DNA of 64,000 nucleotides, from assembly GCF_001653795.1 (NCBI RefSeq), contig NZ_CP011514.1:1780803-1844802 (forward strand). Reading direction: 5' to 3'. Source of the stretch: Mitsuaria sp. 7. Its GTDB lineage: Bacteria; Pseudomonadota; Gammaproteobacteria; Burkholderiales; Burkholderiaceae_C. The stretch's first letter is position 1, and every line of letters begins with the position of its first letter. A program made the position numbers and the translations under genes. Below the pieces are notes generated by a model that ran no database searches, had not been told where the DNA came from, and saw only the letters and a program-made list of their open reading frames with translations. Below are positions 1 to 8,252 of this stretch, piece after piece.

Positions 1-413
1 ATCGCGGCGGACTTGATCTGCGCCTCGGTCATCGCGATGGCCTCGGGCGCTGCGGCGGCGTGACCGTGGCCATCGTCCTTGTCGGCGGATTTCCCACCAG
101 CCCCGGCGGCCTGTTGTGCGTCGCCGGGCTTGGCGGTCCTGGCTTCACCGGCGTGCTCGTCCTTGCCCTCGTGTTTGTGCTCGTCGGGCTCCTTCTTCTC
201 GGCATGACCATGATCGTCATGGCCTTCTTCGGCGTGCTCGCCATGGCCGCCCTTGGGCGAGGCCGAGGGGCCAGAGACCAGGATGGCCGCGCCGCCGGCC
301 AGGCCGAGGGCCACCAGCACCGCGATCGCGATCCATTGCCGCTTCGGCAGCCCGCGTCCCGAGGACGCGCGGTCGGTCTTGCCGGTCTTGTCGTCTTGCT
401 TGTTGCAGTTCAT
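1..413 (-). CDS. czcB: CzcB-type efflux RND periplasmic adaptor, N-terminal part (runs off the window)
   Basis: Reading leftwards from ATG at 413 the frame stays open to the window edge, giving 137 residues. It starts MNCNKQDDKTGKTDR, has one membrane or signal-anchor helix (about residues 29-47, WIAIAVLVALGLAGGAAIL), then a long His/Asp/Glu/Lys-rich stretch (about 55-120) with many H-D-H and G-H-G-H runs. This His-rich N-terminus followed by an EAIAMTEAQI motif is characteristic of CzcB, the membrane-fusion subunit linking the CzcA pump to the outer-membrane channel; the His-rich part is thought to bind Zn/Co/Cd in the periplasm. It lies 8 bp downstream of czcC in the same direction, as in czcICBA operons. 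Only the N-terminus is visible, so the HlyD-like barrel domains are inferred. Confidence 0.85.
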   Translation of the reverse strand, partial: MNCNKQDDKTGKTDRASSGRGLPKRQWIAIAVLVALGLAGGAAILVSGPSASPKGGHGEHAEEGHDDHGHAEKKEPDEHKHEGKDEHAGEARTAKPGDAQQAAGAGGKSADKDDGHGHAAAAPEAIAMTEAQIKSAA

Positions 414-421
414 CGTCGTTC

Positions 422-1774
422 TCACGGTTGCTGGACGGGCGCGCCGAGGCGGCGCTCGAGGTCGGCGTTGGCGCGATGCGCCCGCGCGAGCGCGGCTAGC
501 CACTGCATGCGCGCCTGCAGCCAGGTGCGCTGCGCATCGAGCACGTCCAGGAAGCCGAACTTCCCCAGTTCGAAGCCGCGCGTGGCGGCGGTGTAGGCCT
601 CGCGGGCGCCGGGCAGCACGGTGCGCTCCAAGGCCTCGACCTCGTCGGCGCGGGCGGCGAGCTCGTCCGCCGCGCTCAGCACCTCGGCGCGCAGCCGCAG
701 CGACTCGGCCTCGGCGATCTGCTCGGCGGCCTGGCGGCGCTTGAGGGCCTCGCGCTGCGCGCCCTGGTTGCGGTCGAACAGCGGCAGCGGCATCGACACG
801 CCGATCACCGCCTGGTTGCGGCCGATCTCCTGGGCGCGTTTCGCGCCGAGGGTCACCGTGACGTCGGGGATGCGGCGCGCGCGTTCGAGGTCGTATGCGG
901 CCTGCGCGCGCTCGACCTCGAGCCGGGCACGACGCAGCACCGGCGCGTCGGCCAGACGGCGGGCGACGTCGGTCTCGGCCGGCAGGGCCGGCAGCGACGC
1001 CGGGTCCCCGTCGAGCGGACCGATCAAGGCTTCGTCCATCCCGACCGCCGCCGCCAGCGCGTGCCGCGCTGCCAGCCGGTCCGCCTGGGCCTGGCGCCGT
1101 TCGATGCGGGCGGTGGCCTCGGCCACCCGCGCGCGGGTCTCGTCGTTCGGCGCGAGCTTGCCCGCGGCCACGCGCCGCGCGGTCGCGTCGGCGCCGCCGC
1201 CGGCAATGCGCAGCGACTCTTCCGCAGCGGTGACGCGCTCCTGCGCGACCAGCGCGGCGAAGAAGGCCTGCACCACATCCGCCCGCACTTCGGCGCGCAG
1301 CGCGTCGAACTCGGCCTGGGAGATGTCACGACCGCGCCGGGCCAGCGCGGTCCGCGCGGCGCGCTGGCCGCCGATCTCCAGCGGCTGGCTCAGCAGCACG
1401 GTGACGGTGCGCGTCTCGCGGCGGGTGTCCTCCTGCTCGAGCCCGAGCGAAGGATTCGGCGGCAGCGCGGCCTGCTGCACAGCGCCGTCGGCGGCCTCGA
1501 CCTCGAAGGCGGCGGCGCGCAGCCGCGGATGGCTGGTCAGCGCGCGCTCGATGGCGGCGCTCAGCGTCAGCGACAGCGCGGGAGAAAGCGAAGGCGAGCT
1601 CGCCGGCAACGCCGATATCGTTGGCGTCGATGTCGATGTCGATGTCGACGTCGAGGGCGTCAGCATCGATGGCGAAGCAGAGGATGCGGGCGGCGCTTCG
1701 GGCGCGGCCCGGGCAGCCGACGGCATGACGGAAAGCAGCGCCGCGCTGTACAGCGGCACCAGGAACTTGGGCAT
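422..1774 (-). CDS. czcC: CzcC/TolC-family outer-membrane efflux protein
   Basis: 450 residues with a signal peptide (about 1-23, ending ARAAPEA). Two outer-membrane-efflux (OEP) repeats cover roughly 70-260 and 270-445, with the long Ala/Glu/Arg-rich heptads of the TolC tunnel and the family motif LGKFGFLDVLDAQRTW near 405-420. As CzcC it would form the outer-membrane duct of a heavy-metal RND exporter together with the downstream CzcB. Between the signal peptide and the first OEP repeat is a disordered Ser/Thr/Pro-rich linker (about 24-65) containing an alternating Ser-Thr run encoded by a 6-bp tandem repeat. The Zn/Co/Cd assignment rests on the neighbouring czcI and the His-rich czcB; the family alone would not exclude copper. 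Confidence 0.88.
   Translation of the reverse strand: MPKFLVPLYSAALLSVMPSAARAAPEAPPASSASPSMLTPSTSTSTSTSTPTISALPASSPSLSPALSLTLSAAIERALTSHPRLRAAAFEVEAADGAVQQAALPPNPSLGLEQEDTRRETRTVTVLLSQPLEIGGQRAARTALARRGRDISQAEFDALRAEVRADVVQAFFAALVAQERVTAAEESLRIAGGGADATARRVAAGKLAPNDETRARVAEATARIERRQAQADRLAARHALAAAVGMDEALIGPLDGDPASLPALPAETDVARRLADAPVLRRARLEVERAQAAYDLERARRIPDVTVTLGAKRAQEIGRNQAVIGVSMPLPLFDRNQGAQREALKRRQAAEQIAEAESLRLRAEVLSAADELAARADEVEALERTVLPGAREAYTAATRGFELGKFGFLDVLDAQRTWLQARMQWLAALARAHRANADLERRLGAPVQQP
1626..1649. repeat. 6-bp tandem repeat inside czcC
   Basis: Four consecutive copies of GTCGAT (last one GTCGAC) on the plus strand encode the alternating Ser-Thr run in the linker of CzcC. Six-base steps keep the frame, so copy-number change would only lengthen or shorten the linker. 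Confidence 0.8.
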
Positions 1775-1907
1775 CGGAGACTCCGGCGTTGTGCCCGCCG
1801 CCGCGTGGGCGGCCGGGCAGGAAAGGGATCAACGGGGAATCGGCGAGCGCCGCGCGCCTCGGCGGGCGCCGGGGCGATCAAGGATCAGTTGAAGGGACGG
1901 CCGCCGA

Positions 1908-2339
1908 TCAGGCGGCCAGCCAATTGGGTCGTTCTCTGCGGTCGGGGCCGCGCGAGGACCACACATCGGCAGCGGATCCCGTGGTCACGAGGCTTTCCAC
2001 CGCCGGCAGCACGATCGGCGTGCTCGCCACCGGCTGGCTGTGGCCCAGGTGGCAGAAGCCGCAGTCGTCGTCGACACAGGTCAGGGCCTTGTCGGTCGCC
2101 TTCTCAGGCGCCTTCTCAGGCGCTCTCTCGGTCACCTTCTCTGGCGTCTTCTCGGACATCGACGCCTCGGCGGCCGCCTTGGCGCCCGAAGCCTCTCTCG
2201 ACGCCTCATGCCGATGCTCATGGTGACCGATGTGGTTCACCGCCGGATCGGCTTCATGCGCGCAATAGGTCGCCGCCACCGCCCAGCTCAGCTGGAGCGG
2301 CAGCAGGATCAGCAGGAAGACGGTCAACCAGCGGCGCAT
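1908..2339 (-). CDS. czcI: CzcI-like cation-efflux regulatory/periplasmic protein
   Basis: 143 residues. MRRWLTVFLLILLPLQLSWA is a clear signal peptide, followed by YCAHEADP, a His-rich HIGHHEHRHE segment, a Lys/Glu/Pro-rich linker with repeated EKAPEK units, and a second metal-ligand cluster CVDDDCGFCHLGHSQP. This matches CzcI, the small exported protein at the head of czcICBA operons that modulates metal induction. It starts about 130 bp before czcC and reads the same way. The start was set at the ATG giving the signal peptide; the frame stays open far upstream only because of high GC. Confidence 0.8.
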   Translation of the reverse strand: MRRWLTVFLLILLPLQLSWAVAATYCAHEADPAVNHIGHHEHRHEASREASGAKAAAEASMSEKTPEKVTERAPEKAPEKATDKALTCVDDDCGFCHLGHSQPVASTPIVLPAVESLVTTGSAADVWSSRGPDRRERPNWLAA

Positions 2340-2416
2340 GGGGCGCGAGTATAGGCAGCCCGCATGCCCTTCCCCGCCGACCGGCTTCGCCGCGCCCTGT
2401 CGCCACCCCGTGGTTT

Positions 2417-3526
2417 TCACGAAGTCGAGGCGGGCAGCACGCTGCGGACGCTCCGGTGTTCCATGAGCATCTCGTCGACCTGCGTCGCCAGATGCAGATT
2501 GACGCGGATGGCCGTCCACGCCTCGCGCCCCCGCGAGAACGCGCGGCCGTCGGCGGCGTCCCGGATCTCGTGCTCCCCCCACAGGCCGCGGACGCCGAAC
2601 GACGGCGCCGCCGCGACCAGCGCCGCGGCGGTTTCCCGGCTGGCCTCGTCGGGGTTCGCGCGCCGCCGGCGCTCGAAGCACCACACACCCTGCCACGGAT
2701 AGTCGATGCGCACGTGCCCCGTCGGCAGCTCCGGGCCGGGCTCGCTCGGCGCGTGGATGGCGCCATGGTCCCCGTAGCCGACGACCGCCAGGCCGCCCAG
2801 CCGCCGATGCAGCTCGCGCTCCAGGATCGCGAGCCGGCCCGAGCGGGGGTTGTCCTCCGAGGTCGCGGCCGCCATCCAGGGCGCCGTCGCCGGGAAGCTG
2901 TTGCCCATCATCACCACGCGCAGCCCCGGCCACCGCGTCCGCCAACGCGCCAGCAGGTCCCGGCCGACGCCGGCGCAGCCGAGCAGCCATTCGCGCTCGG
3001 TCCCGAAGTCCAGCACGACCACCGTGCGGCGACAGTCCTCGATTCCCTCCAGGGCCCGTTCCACGAGCGCCCTCGACGGGGACGTCAAGGGCGCCGTGCC
3101 GCGCAGCCGGAACATCACCCGGCCGAACTCGCGCTCGATTGCGGCGGCCTGCAGCACGACGCTGCGTTCGCTGGCCCCCTCGGGCATCAGCACCACGGGC
3201 AGCGCGTGCCGGTGCCCCTGGACGAACTCGCGCCAGGTCCGGAAGCCCTGCGTCGGGTCCGCCAGCCGGCGCCAGGCCAGCGCATGGTCCAGCGGCACGC
3301 GGCCCAGGTCGATGAAATGCGGCAGCTCCTGCATCGCCTCGCCCGCCTGCTGCGCCGCGCGGCGGAAGTCCACCACGTCGGGCATGCGCTGCAGCGGCAG
3401 CAGCGTGATCAGCGGCAGCATCCGCCGCTTGCGCACCCGGTCGAGCTCACGCAAGCCGCGCAGCTCGGCCGGCAATGTCTGCAGCGACGGAAAGTAGACG
3501 GCCTCGTCCAGCAAGACTCCATTCAT
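2417..3526 (-). CDS. T4 beta-protein-like protein (Beta_protein family, PF14350-type)
   Basis: 369 residues starting MNGVLLDEAVYFPSLQ, preceded by a good ribosome site (GGAGAGG). The opening pattern, Tyr-x-Pro-x-Leu then E-L-x-x-L-x-x-L and a PLITLLP strand, is that of the family named after the bacteriophage T4 beta gene product. The rest alternates beta strands with catalytic-looking acidic motifs (HFIDLGRV, VVVLDFGTE, WLLGCAGVG, GYGDHGAI), consistent with the barrel-like fold of the family. The biochemical role is not established; members are often found in defence-like accessory regions. It lies alone, 77 bp before czcI. The family call is from the N-terminal pattern and length only. Confidence 0.6.
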   Translation of the reverse strand: MNGVLLDEAVYFPSLQTLPAELRGLRELDRVRKRRMLPLITLLPLQRMPDVVDFRRAAQQAGEAMQELPHFIDLGRVPLDHALAWRRLADPTQGFRTWREFVQGHRHALPVVLMPEGASERSVVLQAAAIEREFGRVMFRLRGTAPLTSPSRALVERALEGIEDCRRTVVVLDFGTEREWLLGCAGVGRDLLARWRTRWPGLRVVMMGNSFPATAPWMAAATSEDNPRSGRLAILERELHRRLGGLAVVGYGDHGAIHAPSEPGPELPTGHVRIDYPWQGVWCFERRRRANPDEASRETAAALVAAAPSFGVRGLWGEHEIRDAADGRAFSRGREAWTAIRVNLHLATQVDEMLMEHRSVRSVLPASTS

Positions 3527-3779
3527 CGATACCTCTCCTGCGGGCGTGCAGCCCGAATCACGGGCGCCCCGCGCACCCGGTCCCCGGCAGGCTAGGAAAG
3601 ACGCGGCTGGAAAGCCAGGGGTTGGTTTGATGGATGTCAGAGATCGGCTTTGTATGCCGCTGTATCTGCACCCCGAGGGGCGACACCGCCATGCAATGCC
3701 GGTTCGATGTCGACAAGGCGGAGATACATCGGGGACGTCCACTGCGGAGATCGCCACCACACCTCTCCGGAGATCCTCG

Positions 3780-4874
3780 ATGACCGATCGCAACGACATG
3801 ATCGACACGACCGACCTGACCGGTCGCCGCGGCGCCGCGCTGCCCCGCCGCCAGTTCCTGCGCCTGGGCGCGTCGCTGGGGGCCGCGACGGCCGCCGCCG
3901 CGCTGCCGTTGACGGGACTGCTGCCCTCCGCGGCGCTGGCCGCGCCGGCTGCGGGAGGGGCCATCACGATCGCGCCTTCCTTCGGCACGCTCAAGCACAT
4001 CGACGCCGGCGATCTCCGCGTCGGTTATGTCGAGGCCGGCCCCGCCGACGGCCCGCCGGTCCTGCTGCTGCACGGCTGGCCCTACGACGTCCACACCTAC
4101 GAGGGCGTCACGCCGCTGCTCGCGGCGGCCGGCTATCGCGTGATCGTGCCCTACGCCCGCGGCTACGGCACGACGCGCTTCCTGTCCGCCGACACGCCGC
4201 GCAACGGCCAGCAGGCCGCGCTGGCGCGCGACGCGATCGCGCTGATGGACGCGCTGCGCCTCCCGAAGGCGATCATCGGCGGCTGCGACTGGGGCGCGCG
4301 CACCGCGGGCATCCTCGCGGCGCTGTGGCCCGAGCGCTGCCAGGCCGTGGTGTCCGTCAGCGGCTACCTGCTGGTCGACCGCCAGGTCAACGCGGCGCCG
4401 CTGCCGCCGGCCGCCGAGCTGCAGTGGTGGTACCAGTACTACTTCGCGACGGAGCGGGGCCGGCTGGGCTACGAGAAATACCGCGCCGAATTCTCGAAGC
4501 AGATCTGGCAACTGGCCTCGCCGCAGTGGCGCTTCGACGACGCGACCTTCGCCCGCAGCGCCGCCGCCTTCGACAACCCGGACCACGTCGCGATCGTGGT
4601 GCACAACTACCGCTGGCGCCTGGGCCTGGCCGACGGCGAGTCGCGCTTCGACGCGGTGGAGGCCCGCATCGGTGCCACGCCCGAGATCGCCATCCCCGCG
4701 ATCACGCTGGAGGGCGATGCCAACGGCGCCCCGCATCCCGCACCGGCCAACTACCGCCGCAAGTTCACGGGCCGGTACGAGCACCGCGACCTGACCGGCG
4801 GCATCGGCCACAACCTGCCGCAGGAAGCGCCGAAAGCTTTCGCGCAGGCGATCCAGGACGTCGCACGCACCTGA
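3780..4874 (+). CDS. Tat-exported alpha/beta hydrolase, epoxide-hydrolase-like
   Basis: 364 residues. A twin-arginine signal (RRQFLRLG at 23-30, hydrophobic stretch, cleavage near ALAAPAA) predicts export in folded form. The mature part is an alpha/beta hydrolase: oxyanion motif HGWPYDVHTY from His98, nucleophile elbow GGCDWGAR with Asp170, and C-terminal catalytic His344 in GGIGHNLP. An Asp nucleophile in a DWG context is typical of epoxide hydrolases and haloalkane dehalogenases rather than Ser lipases. The cap domain has paired aromatic residues (WWYQYYF) of the sort that supply the epoxide-activating tyrosines. Substrate unknown. It is a single-gene unit, closed by a strong hairpin just after the stop. 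Confidence 0.82.
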   Translation: MTDRNDMIDTTDLTGRRGAALPRRQFLRLGASLGAATAAAALPLTGLLPSAALAAPAAGGAITIAPSFGTLKHIDAGDLRVGYVEAGPADGPPVLLLHGWPYDVHTYEGVTPLLAAAGYRVIVPYARGYGTTRFLSADTPRNGQQAALARDAIALMDALRLPKAIIGGCDWGARTAGILAALWPERCQAVVSVSGYLLVDRQVNAAPLPPAAELQWWYQYYFATERGRLGYEKYRAEFSKQIWQLASPQWRFDDATFARSAAAFDNPDHVAIVVHNYRWRLGLADGESRFDAVEARIGATPEIAIPAITLEGDANGAPHPAPANYRRKFTGRYEHRDLTGGIGHNLPQEAPKAFAQAIQDVART

Positions 4875-4881
4875 ACGAAAG

Positions 4882-4905
4882 CGGGGTTCCCTCATGGGAA
4901 CCCCG
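4882..4905 (+). terminator. Hairpin after the epoxide-hydrolase-like gene
   Basis: A perfect 10-bp stem (CGGGGTTCCC paired with GGGAACCCCG) with a 4-base loop begins 7 bases after the stop codon. It lacks a T tract, but position and stability favour transcription termination. Confidence 0.6.
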
Positions 4906-5038
4906 TTGCTCGAAGTCGGACGACCGTCAATTACCGGTCAGGCCGTCCAGCGTCCATCGTCCGGTCCGTCAGGTCGGCACTGTCTCGCTCCGATCCGGCT
5001 GGCGGATCGTCGCGGCCCGTGCCGGGCATCAGGAGCGA

Positions 5039-5485
5039 TCAACGATGGTACGAATGCGCCGCCTCGAACTCCGGCGCATAACCCTGCTCGCTCCACATGC
5101 GGTCCAGCGACCCATCGGCGCGAGCCTGTGCCAACTCATCGTTCACCTGGGCACGCGTCTTGCCGCCCGCAGCAGGTGCGGCGAACTGGATCTGCGTGCT
5201 CGTGTCCGCGGACATGCCAACCGTCACGTCGGCATCGGCCTGGTGATTCGAGTACTGCACGTCCATGCCCTTGGCTTCGTCGAAGTCGGGGGCGTAGCTG
5301 TGTTCGCCCTGCAGGCTGTCGAGGCTGCCGTTCATGCGTGCGGCCTCGATTTCGGCCACGACCTGATCGCGGGACTTGGGGCCCGAGAGGACCTCTTCCT
5401 CGACCTGCGCGAAGGCCGGCACGGCGAGGGCCGCGGCCAGTGCGGCCGCGCCGATCGGAAGGGAAAGCTTCTTGAAGTGGTTCAT
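5039..5485 (-). CDS. DUF4148-domain exported protein
   Basis: 148 residues: signal peptide MNHFKKLSLPIGAAALAAAL ending near PAFAQ, then two copies of the short motif SRDQVVAEIEAARMNGSLD and TRAQVNDELAQARADGSLD, each followed by a YAP-[DE]-F tail. Paired K/T/S-R-x-Q-V-x-x-E-L-x-x-A-R-x-x-G units define DUF4148, a small periplasmic family abundant in Burkholderiales and of unknown function. Single gene with its own upstream region. Confidence 0.85.
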   Translation of the reverse strand: MNHFKKLSLPIGAAALAAALAVPAFAQVEEEVLSGPKSRDQVVAEIEAARMNGSLDSLQGEHSYAPDFDEAKGMDVQYSNHQADADVTVGMSADTSTQIQFAAPAAGGKTRAQVNDELAQARADGSLDRMWSEQGYAPEFEAAHSYHR

Positions 5486-5626
5486 GGTCAGACTCCTTGG
5501 ATTGAAAGTGGTCCTGCACGCGGGGGGCCGAGGGTCATCGCATGAAAGTCGGATCCCGCTGCGTCGGCGCGCGTTTCAAACGCCTTGGATCCCACTCTAT
5601 GCGCGCGACACCGACACGAGGCGGAC

Positions 5627-6529
5627 ATGCGGATGACCGTTTTGTCATCGTTGCGCAGCGCGGGCGGCCTGCTGCGCGCGCTGCGTCAACGCGTCGATCA
5701 GCTGACCGCGATGCTGGAGCGGCAACGTCGATCGCAGGCGCAGGTGGAGGCGTTCAGCGCCAATGTCGCGCATGAGCTGCGGACGCCGCTCGCGACGCTG
5801 ATCACGGGCACAGAATTGACGATGCGCGAGGCCGATCTCGGACCCGAGGCGAAGGACCGCCTGGGCGCCAACCTCGAAGAACTGCGCCGCATGCAGGGCA
5901 TCGTCGGCGACATGCTGTTCCTGTCGCGGGCCTACGGCGGCCACCGTGCGCGGCGGCAGCGCGTGGACAGCCTCGCGGCGCTGGTGGCGGAGGTTGTCGA
6001 CTACCACGACGCCGCCATCGAGGAGGCGGGGCTGTCGCTGCGCGTGGAGGGCGAGGCGGCCGGCGACTTCGACGCGGCGCTGCTCAAGCGCGCGCTGTCC
6101 AACCTGATCGCCAACGCGACGCGCTACGCCGCCGCCGGCAGCGTGCTGCGCGTCGGCATCGAGGGTGCACGATCCGGCCAGGTGCGTGTCTGGGTCGCGA
6201 ACACGGGGCCGGTCATTCCAGCGAAGCGGCTGCCGCGCCTGTTCGACCGGTTCTACCGCGCCGACGGCGGGCAGGACGCGCAGCCCCCGGCCGCCGCAAC
6301 GGGTGCGAGCGGTGGCGACGACCACCTCGGCCTGGGGCTGTCGATCGTCGACGCGATCGCGCGCATGCACGGCGGCGCGCCCTTCGCGCGGTCGGACGAA
6401 CGGGAGACGCGCATCGGGTTGACGTTGAGCGGCGGCGCGTCCGGGCGCGCCTACACTGCGCGCCGTTCCCCGCCCTCAGACACGACCTTGTCGCCGGCCG
6501 CCCCCGCGTCGACCACCCTGCCTCCATGA
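5627..6529 (+). CDS. Truncated heavy-metal-type sensor histidine kinase (no sensor domain)
   Basis: 300 residues beginning MRMTVLSSLRSAGG. The first ~35 residues look like the end of a HAMP/coiled linker (LLRALRQRVDQLTAMLERQ), followed at once by the H box AHELRTPLATL with phospho-acceptor His49. The N box (NLIANATRYA), a weak G1 region (VANTGPVIP), F box (RLFDRFYRADGG) and G2 box (DDHLGLGLSIVD) are present. CusS/CopS-type kinases normally carry two membrane helices and a sensor domain, placing this His near residue 240, so about 200 residues are missing. No response regulator is adjacent. It ends in an ATGA overlap with the reductase gene downstream, so the two are probably co-translated. 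It could be a functional cytosolic kinase or a decaying remnant. Confidence 0.75.
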   Translation: MRMTVLSSLRSAGGLLRALRQRVDQLTAMLERQRRSQAQVEAFSANVAHELRTPLATLITGTELTMREADLGPEAKDRLGANLEELRRMQGIVGDMLFLSRAYGGHRARRQRVDSLAALVAEVVDYHDAAIEEAGLSLRVEGEAAGDFDAALLKRALSNLIANATRYAAAGSVLRVGIEGARSGQVRVWVANTGPVIPAKRLPRLFDRFYRADGGQDAQPPAAATGASGGDDHLGLGLSIVDAIARMHGGAPFARSDERETRIGLTLSGGASGRAYTARRSPPSDTTLSPAAPASTTLPP

Positions 6530-7848
6530 CCGATCGCCTGCTCCACTTCGTCCAGCACCCGTTCGGCCGCCGTATCGCGCGCCTGTTGAATCTGCCGCAG
6601 CCGGTACCGTTGCTTCGTCGCCAGAACGCGTGGGTTGATGAAGAACTGGCCGGCCGGTCCGTGCTCGCGATCGCGCCGGGGAGCACGGCGCCGTTGCCGT
6701 CGCTGCTGGCCGCGATCGTCGCGCAGGGCGGCACGCCGAGCGGGGACGGCCCGGTGCGCACGCTGGTGATCGACGCGACAGGTTGTCGCGATCTCGCGGC
6801 CTTGCGCGCGCTGTTCGAGCAGGCGCAGCTGGCGATGGTCCGCCTCGCGCCGGGCGGACGCATCCTTGCGTTGACGTCGGCTGGCGTGATGAGCGCCGCG
6901 GAAGCGGCCTGCCTGCACGCGGTGCAGGGCTTCGTCCGCGCGCTGGCCAAGGAAATCGGCCGGCGCGGCGCGACGGCCAACGCCCTCGTGCTGCAGGAAG
7001 GCGCGGCCTCGATGGAATCGCTCGCCGGCGCGCTGCGCTTCTTCGGCACGGACCGTTCCGCGTATGTCTCGGGGCAGGTGCTGTCCTGGCGCAAGGACAT
7101 CGAGCCGACCATCGACGAGGAACGCGCCCCGGTGGCGCTGGTCACGGGTGCGGCGGGCGGCATCGGCGCGGCCACGGCCCGGCGGCTGGCGCTCGACGGG
7201 ATGCGCGTGCTCTGCGTGGACGTGCCCGCGGCGAGGCAGCCGCTGGAAGCGCTCACGCGCGAGATCGGCGGATCGCTGCTCGCGGCGGATCTGACGGCGC
7301 CCGGCGCCGTCGACGAACTGGTCGATGCCGTGCGTCGCCTGCAGGGCGTGGACGTGCTGGTGCACAACGCGGGCATCACGCGCGACCGCACGCTGGCGCG
7401 GATGTCTCCCTCGGAATGGGACGCGGTGATGGCGGTGAACCTGGCGGCGATCCTCGCGATCGATGCGCGGCTGGACGAAGCCGCGCTGCTGAACGCCGGT
7501 GCGCGCGAGATCTGCCTGTCGTCGATCAGCGGCATCGCGGGCAATGCGGGCCAGACCAACTACAGCGCGTCGAAGGCCGCGTTGATCGGCTATGTGGGGG
7601 CCCGGGCGGCGACGCTGGACGAGCGCGGCGGCACGATCAACGCCGTGGCGCCGGGCTTCATCGAAACGGCGATGACGCGGCGCATGCCGCTGATGGTGCG
7701 CGAGGCCGGACGACGGCTGAATGCGCTCAAGCAGGGCGGCACGCCGGCGGACGTGGCGGAGGCGATCGCCTTCCTCGCCTCGCCGGGCGCGCACCCGCTC
7801 ACGGGTCAGGTGTTGCGGGTCTGCGGGCAGTCCTTGCTGGGCGCGTGA
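6526..7848 (+). CDS. High-molecular-weight FabG-type 3-oxoacyl-[ACP] reductase
   Basis: 440 residues with two Rossmann-like halves. The N-terminal half (1-200) is a degenerate reductase without a nucleotide-binding glycine motif. The C-terminal half is a complete short-chain dehydrogenase: cofactor motif TGAAGGIG from Thr207, NAG at the end of strand 4, and the Ser333/Tyr346/Lys350 catalytic set in LSSISG and YSASK. This double architecture is that of the FabG4-like family found in Actinobacteria and beta/gammaproteobacteria, which reduces 3-oxoacyl-CoA or -ACP with NAD(H). Related loci usually also encode a MaoC hydratase and a thiolase; neither is here. Start codon overlaps the stop of the truncated kinase (ATGA). 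Confidence 0.85.
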   Translation: MTDRLLHFVQHPFGRRIARLLNLPQPVPLLRRQNAWVDEELAGRSVLAIAPGSTAPLPSLLAAIVAQGGTPSGDGPVRTLVIDATGCRDLAALRALFEQAQLAMVRLAPGGRILALTSAGVMSAAEAACLHAVQGFVRALAKEIGRRGATANALVLQEGAASMESLAGALRFFGTDRSAYVSGQVLSWRKDIEPTIDEERAPVALVTGAAGGIGAATARRLALDGMRVLCVDVPAARQPLEALTREIGGSLLAADLTAPGAVDELVDAVRRLQGVDVLVHNAGITRDRTLARMSPSEWDAVMAVNLAAILAIDARLDEAALLNAGAREICLSSISGIAGNAGQTNYSASKAALIGYVGARAATLDERGGTINAVAPGFIETAMTRRMPLMVREAGRRLNALKQGGTPADVAEAIAFLASPGAHPLTGQVLRVCGQSLLGA

Positions 7849-7857
7849 GCGCCCAGC
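7836..7857. terminator. Bidirectional hairpin between fabG-like gene and DUF3309 gene
   Basis: GCTGGGCGC paired with GCGCCCAGC, loop GTGA. The 9-bp perfect stem overlaps the reductase stop codon and lies between two convergent genes, so it can serve both. Confidence 0.6.
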
Positions 7858-7866
7858 GGGACGTCG

Positions 7867-8022
7867 TCAGATGTAGCCCAGCAGCAGCAGGACGATGAGG
7901 ATCAGGACGACCAGGCCCAGGCCGCCGCTGGGCCCGTAGCCCCAGCTGCGGCTGTGAGGCCAGGAGGGCAAGGCGCCGACGAGCAGCAGGATGAGGATGA
8001 CGAGCAGGATGGTGCTGATCAT
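7867..8022 (-). CDS. DUF3309 small hydrophobic membrane protein
   Basis: 51 residues, below most gene-finder cut-offs. Sequence begins MISTILLVILILLLVGALP, continues with a polar SWPHSRSWGYGPSGG hinge, and ends in a second hydrophobic helix finishing LLLLGYI. The two-helix layout with the central P-x-W-P-x-S-R-x-W-G-Y-G-P-S-G-G motif is the DUF3309 signature, a conserved proteobacterial membrane miniprotein of unknown function, often linked to stress. A good ribosome site (CTGGAG) precedes the ATG. It converges on the reductase gene. Confidence 0.85.
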   Translation of the reverse strand: MISTILLVILILLLVGALPSWPHSRSWGYGPSGGLGLVVLILIVLLLLGYI

Positions 8023-8252
8023 GCGGATCTCCAGAGTGTTGTGAAGTCAGTAAGGCCCGACGCTCGGCGCAGTGCGCCAGGACGCGGGCGGCATGGCTCC
8101 TTACGGCAACCCCTGTGCCCGGTATACGAACGTGGGGACAGACGCACGTCGAACGACGGTAACTGGATGACGATTCGTTGAATGTCGAAGGTCGCGGGCT
8201 CGCAGCTTGCTGATGGCGAGCGGGACATCCGCCCTGCCCGATTCGAGACCTC

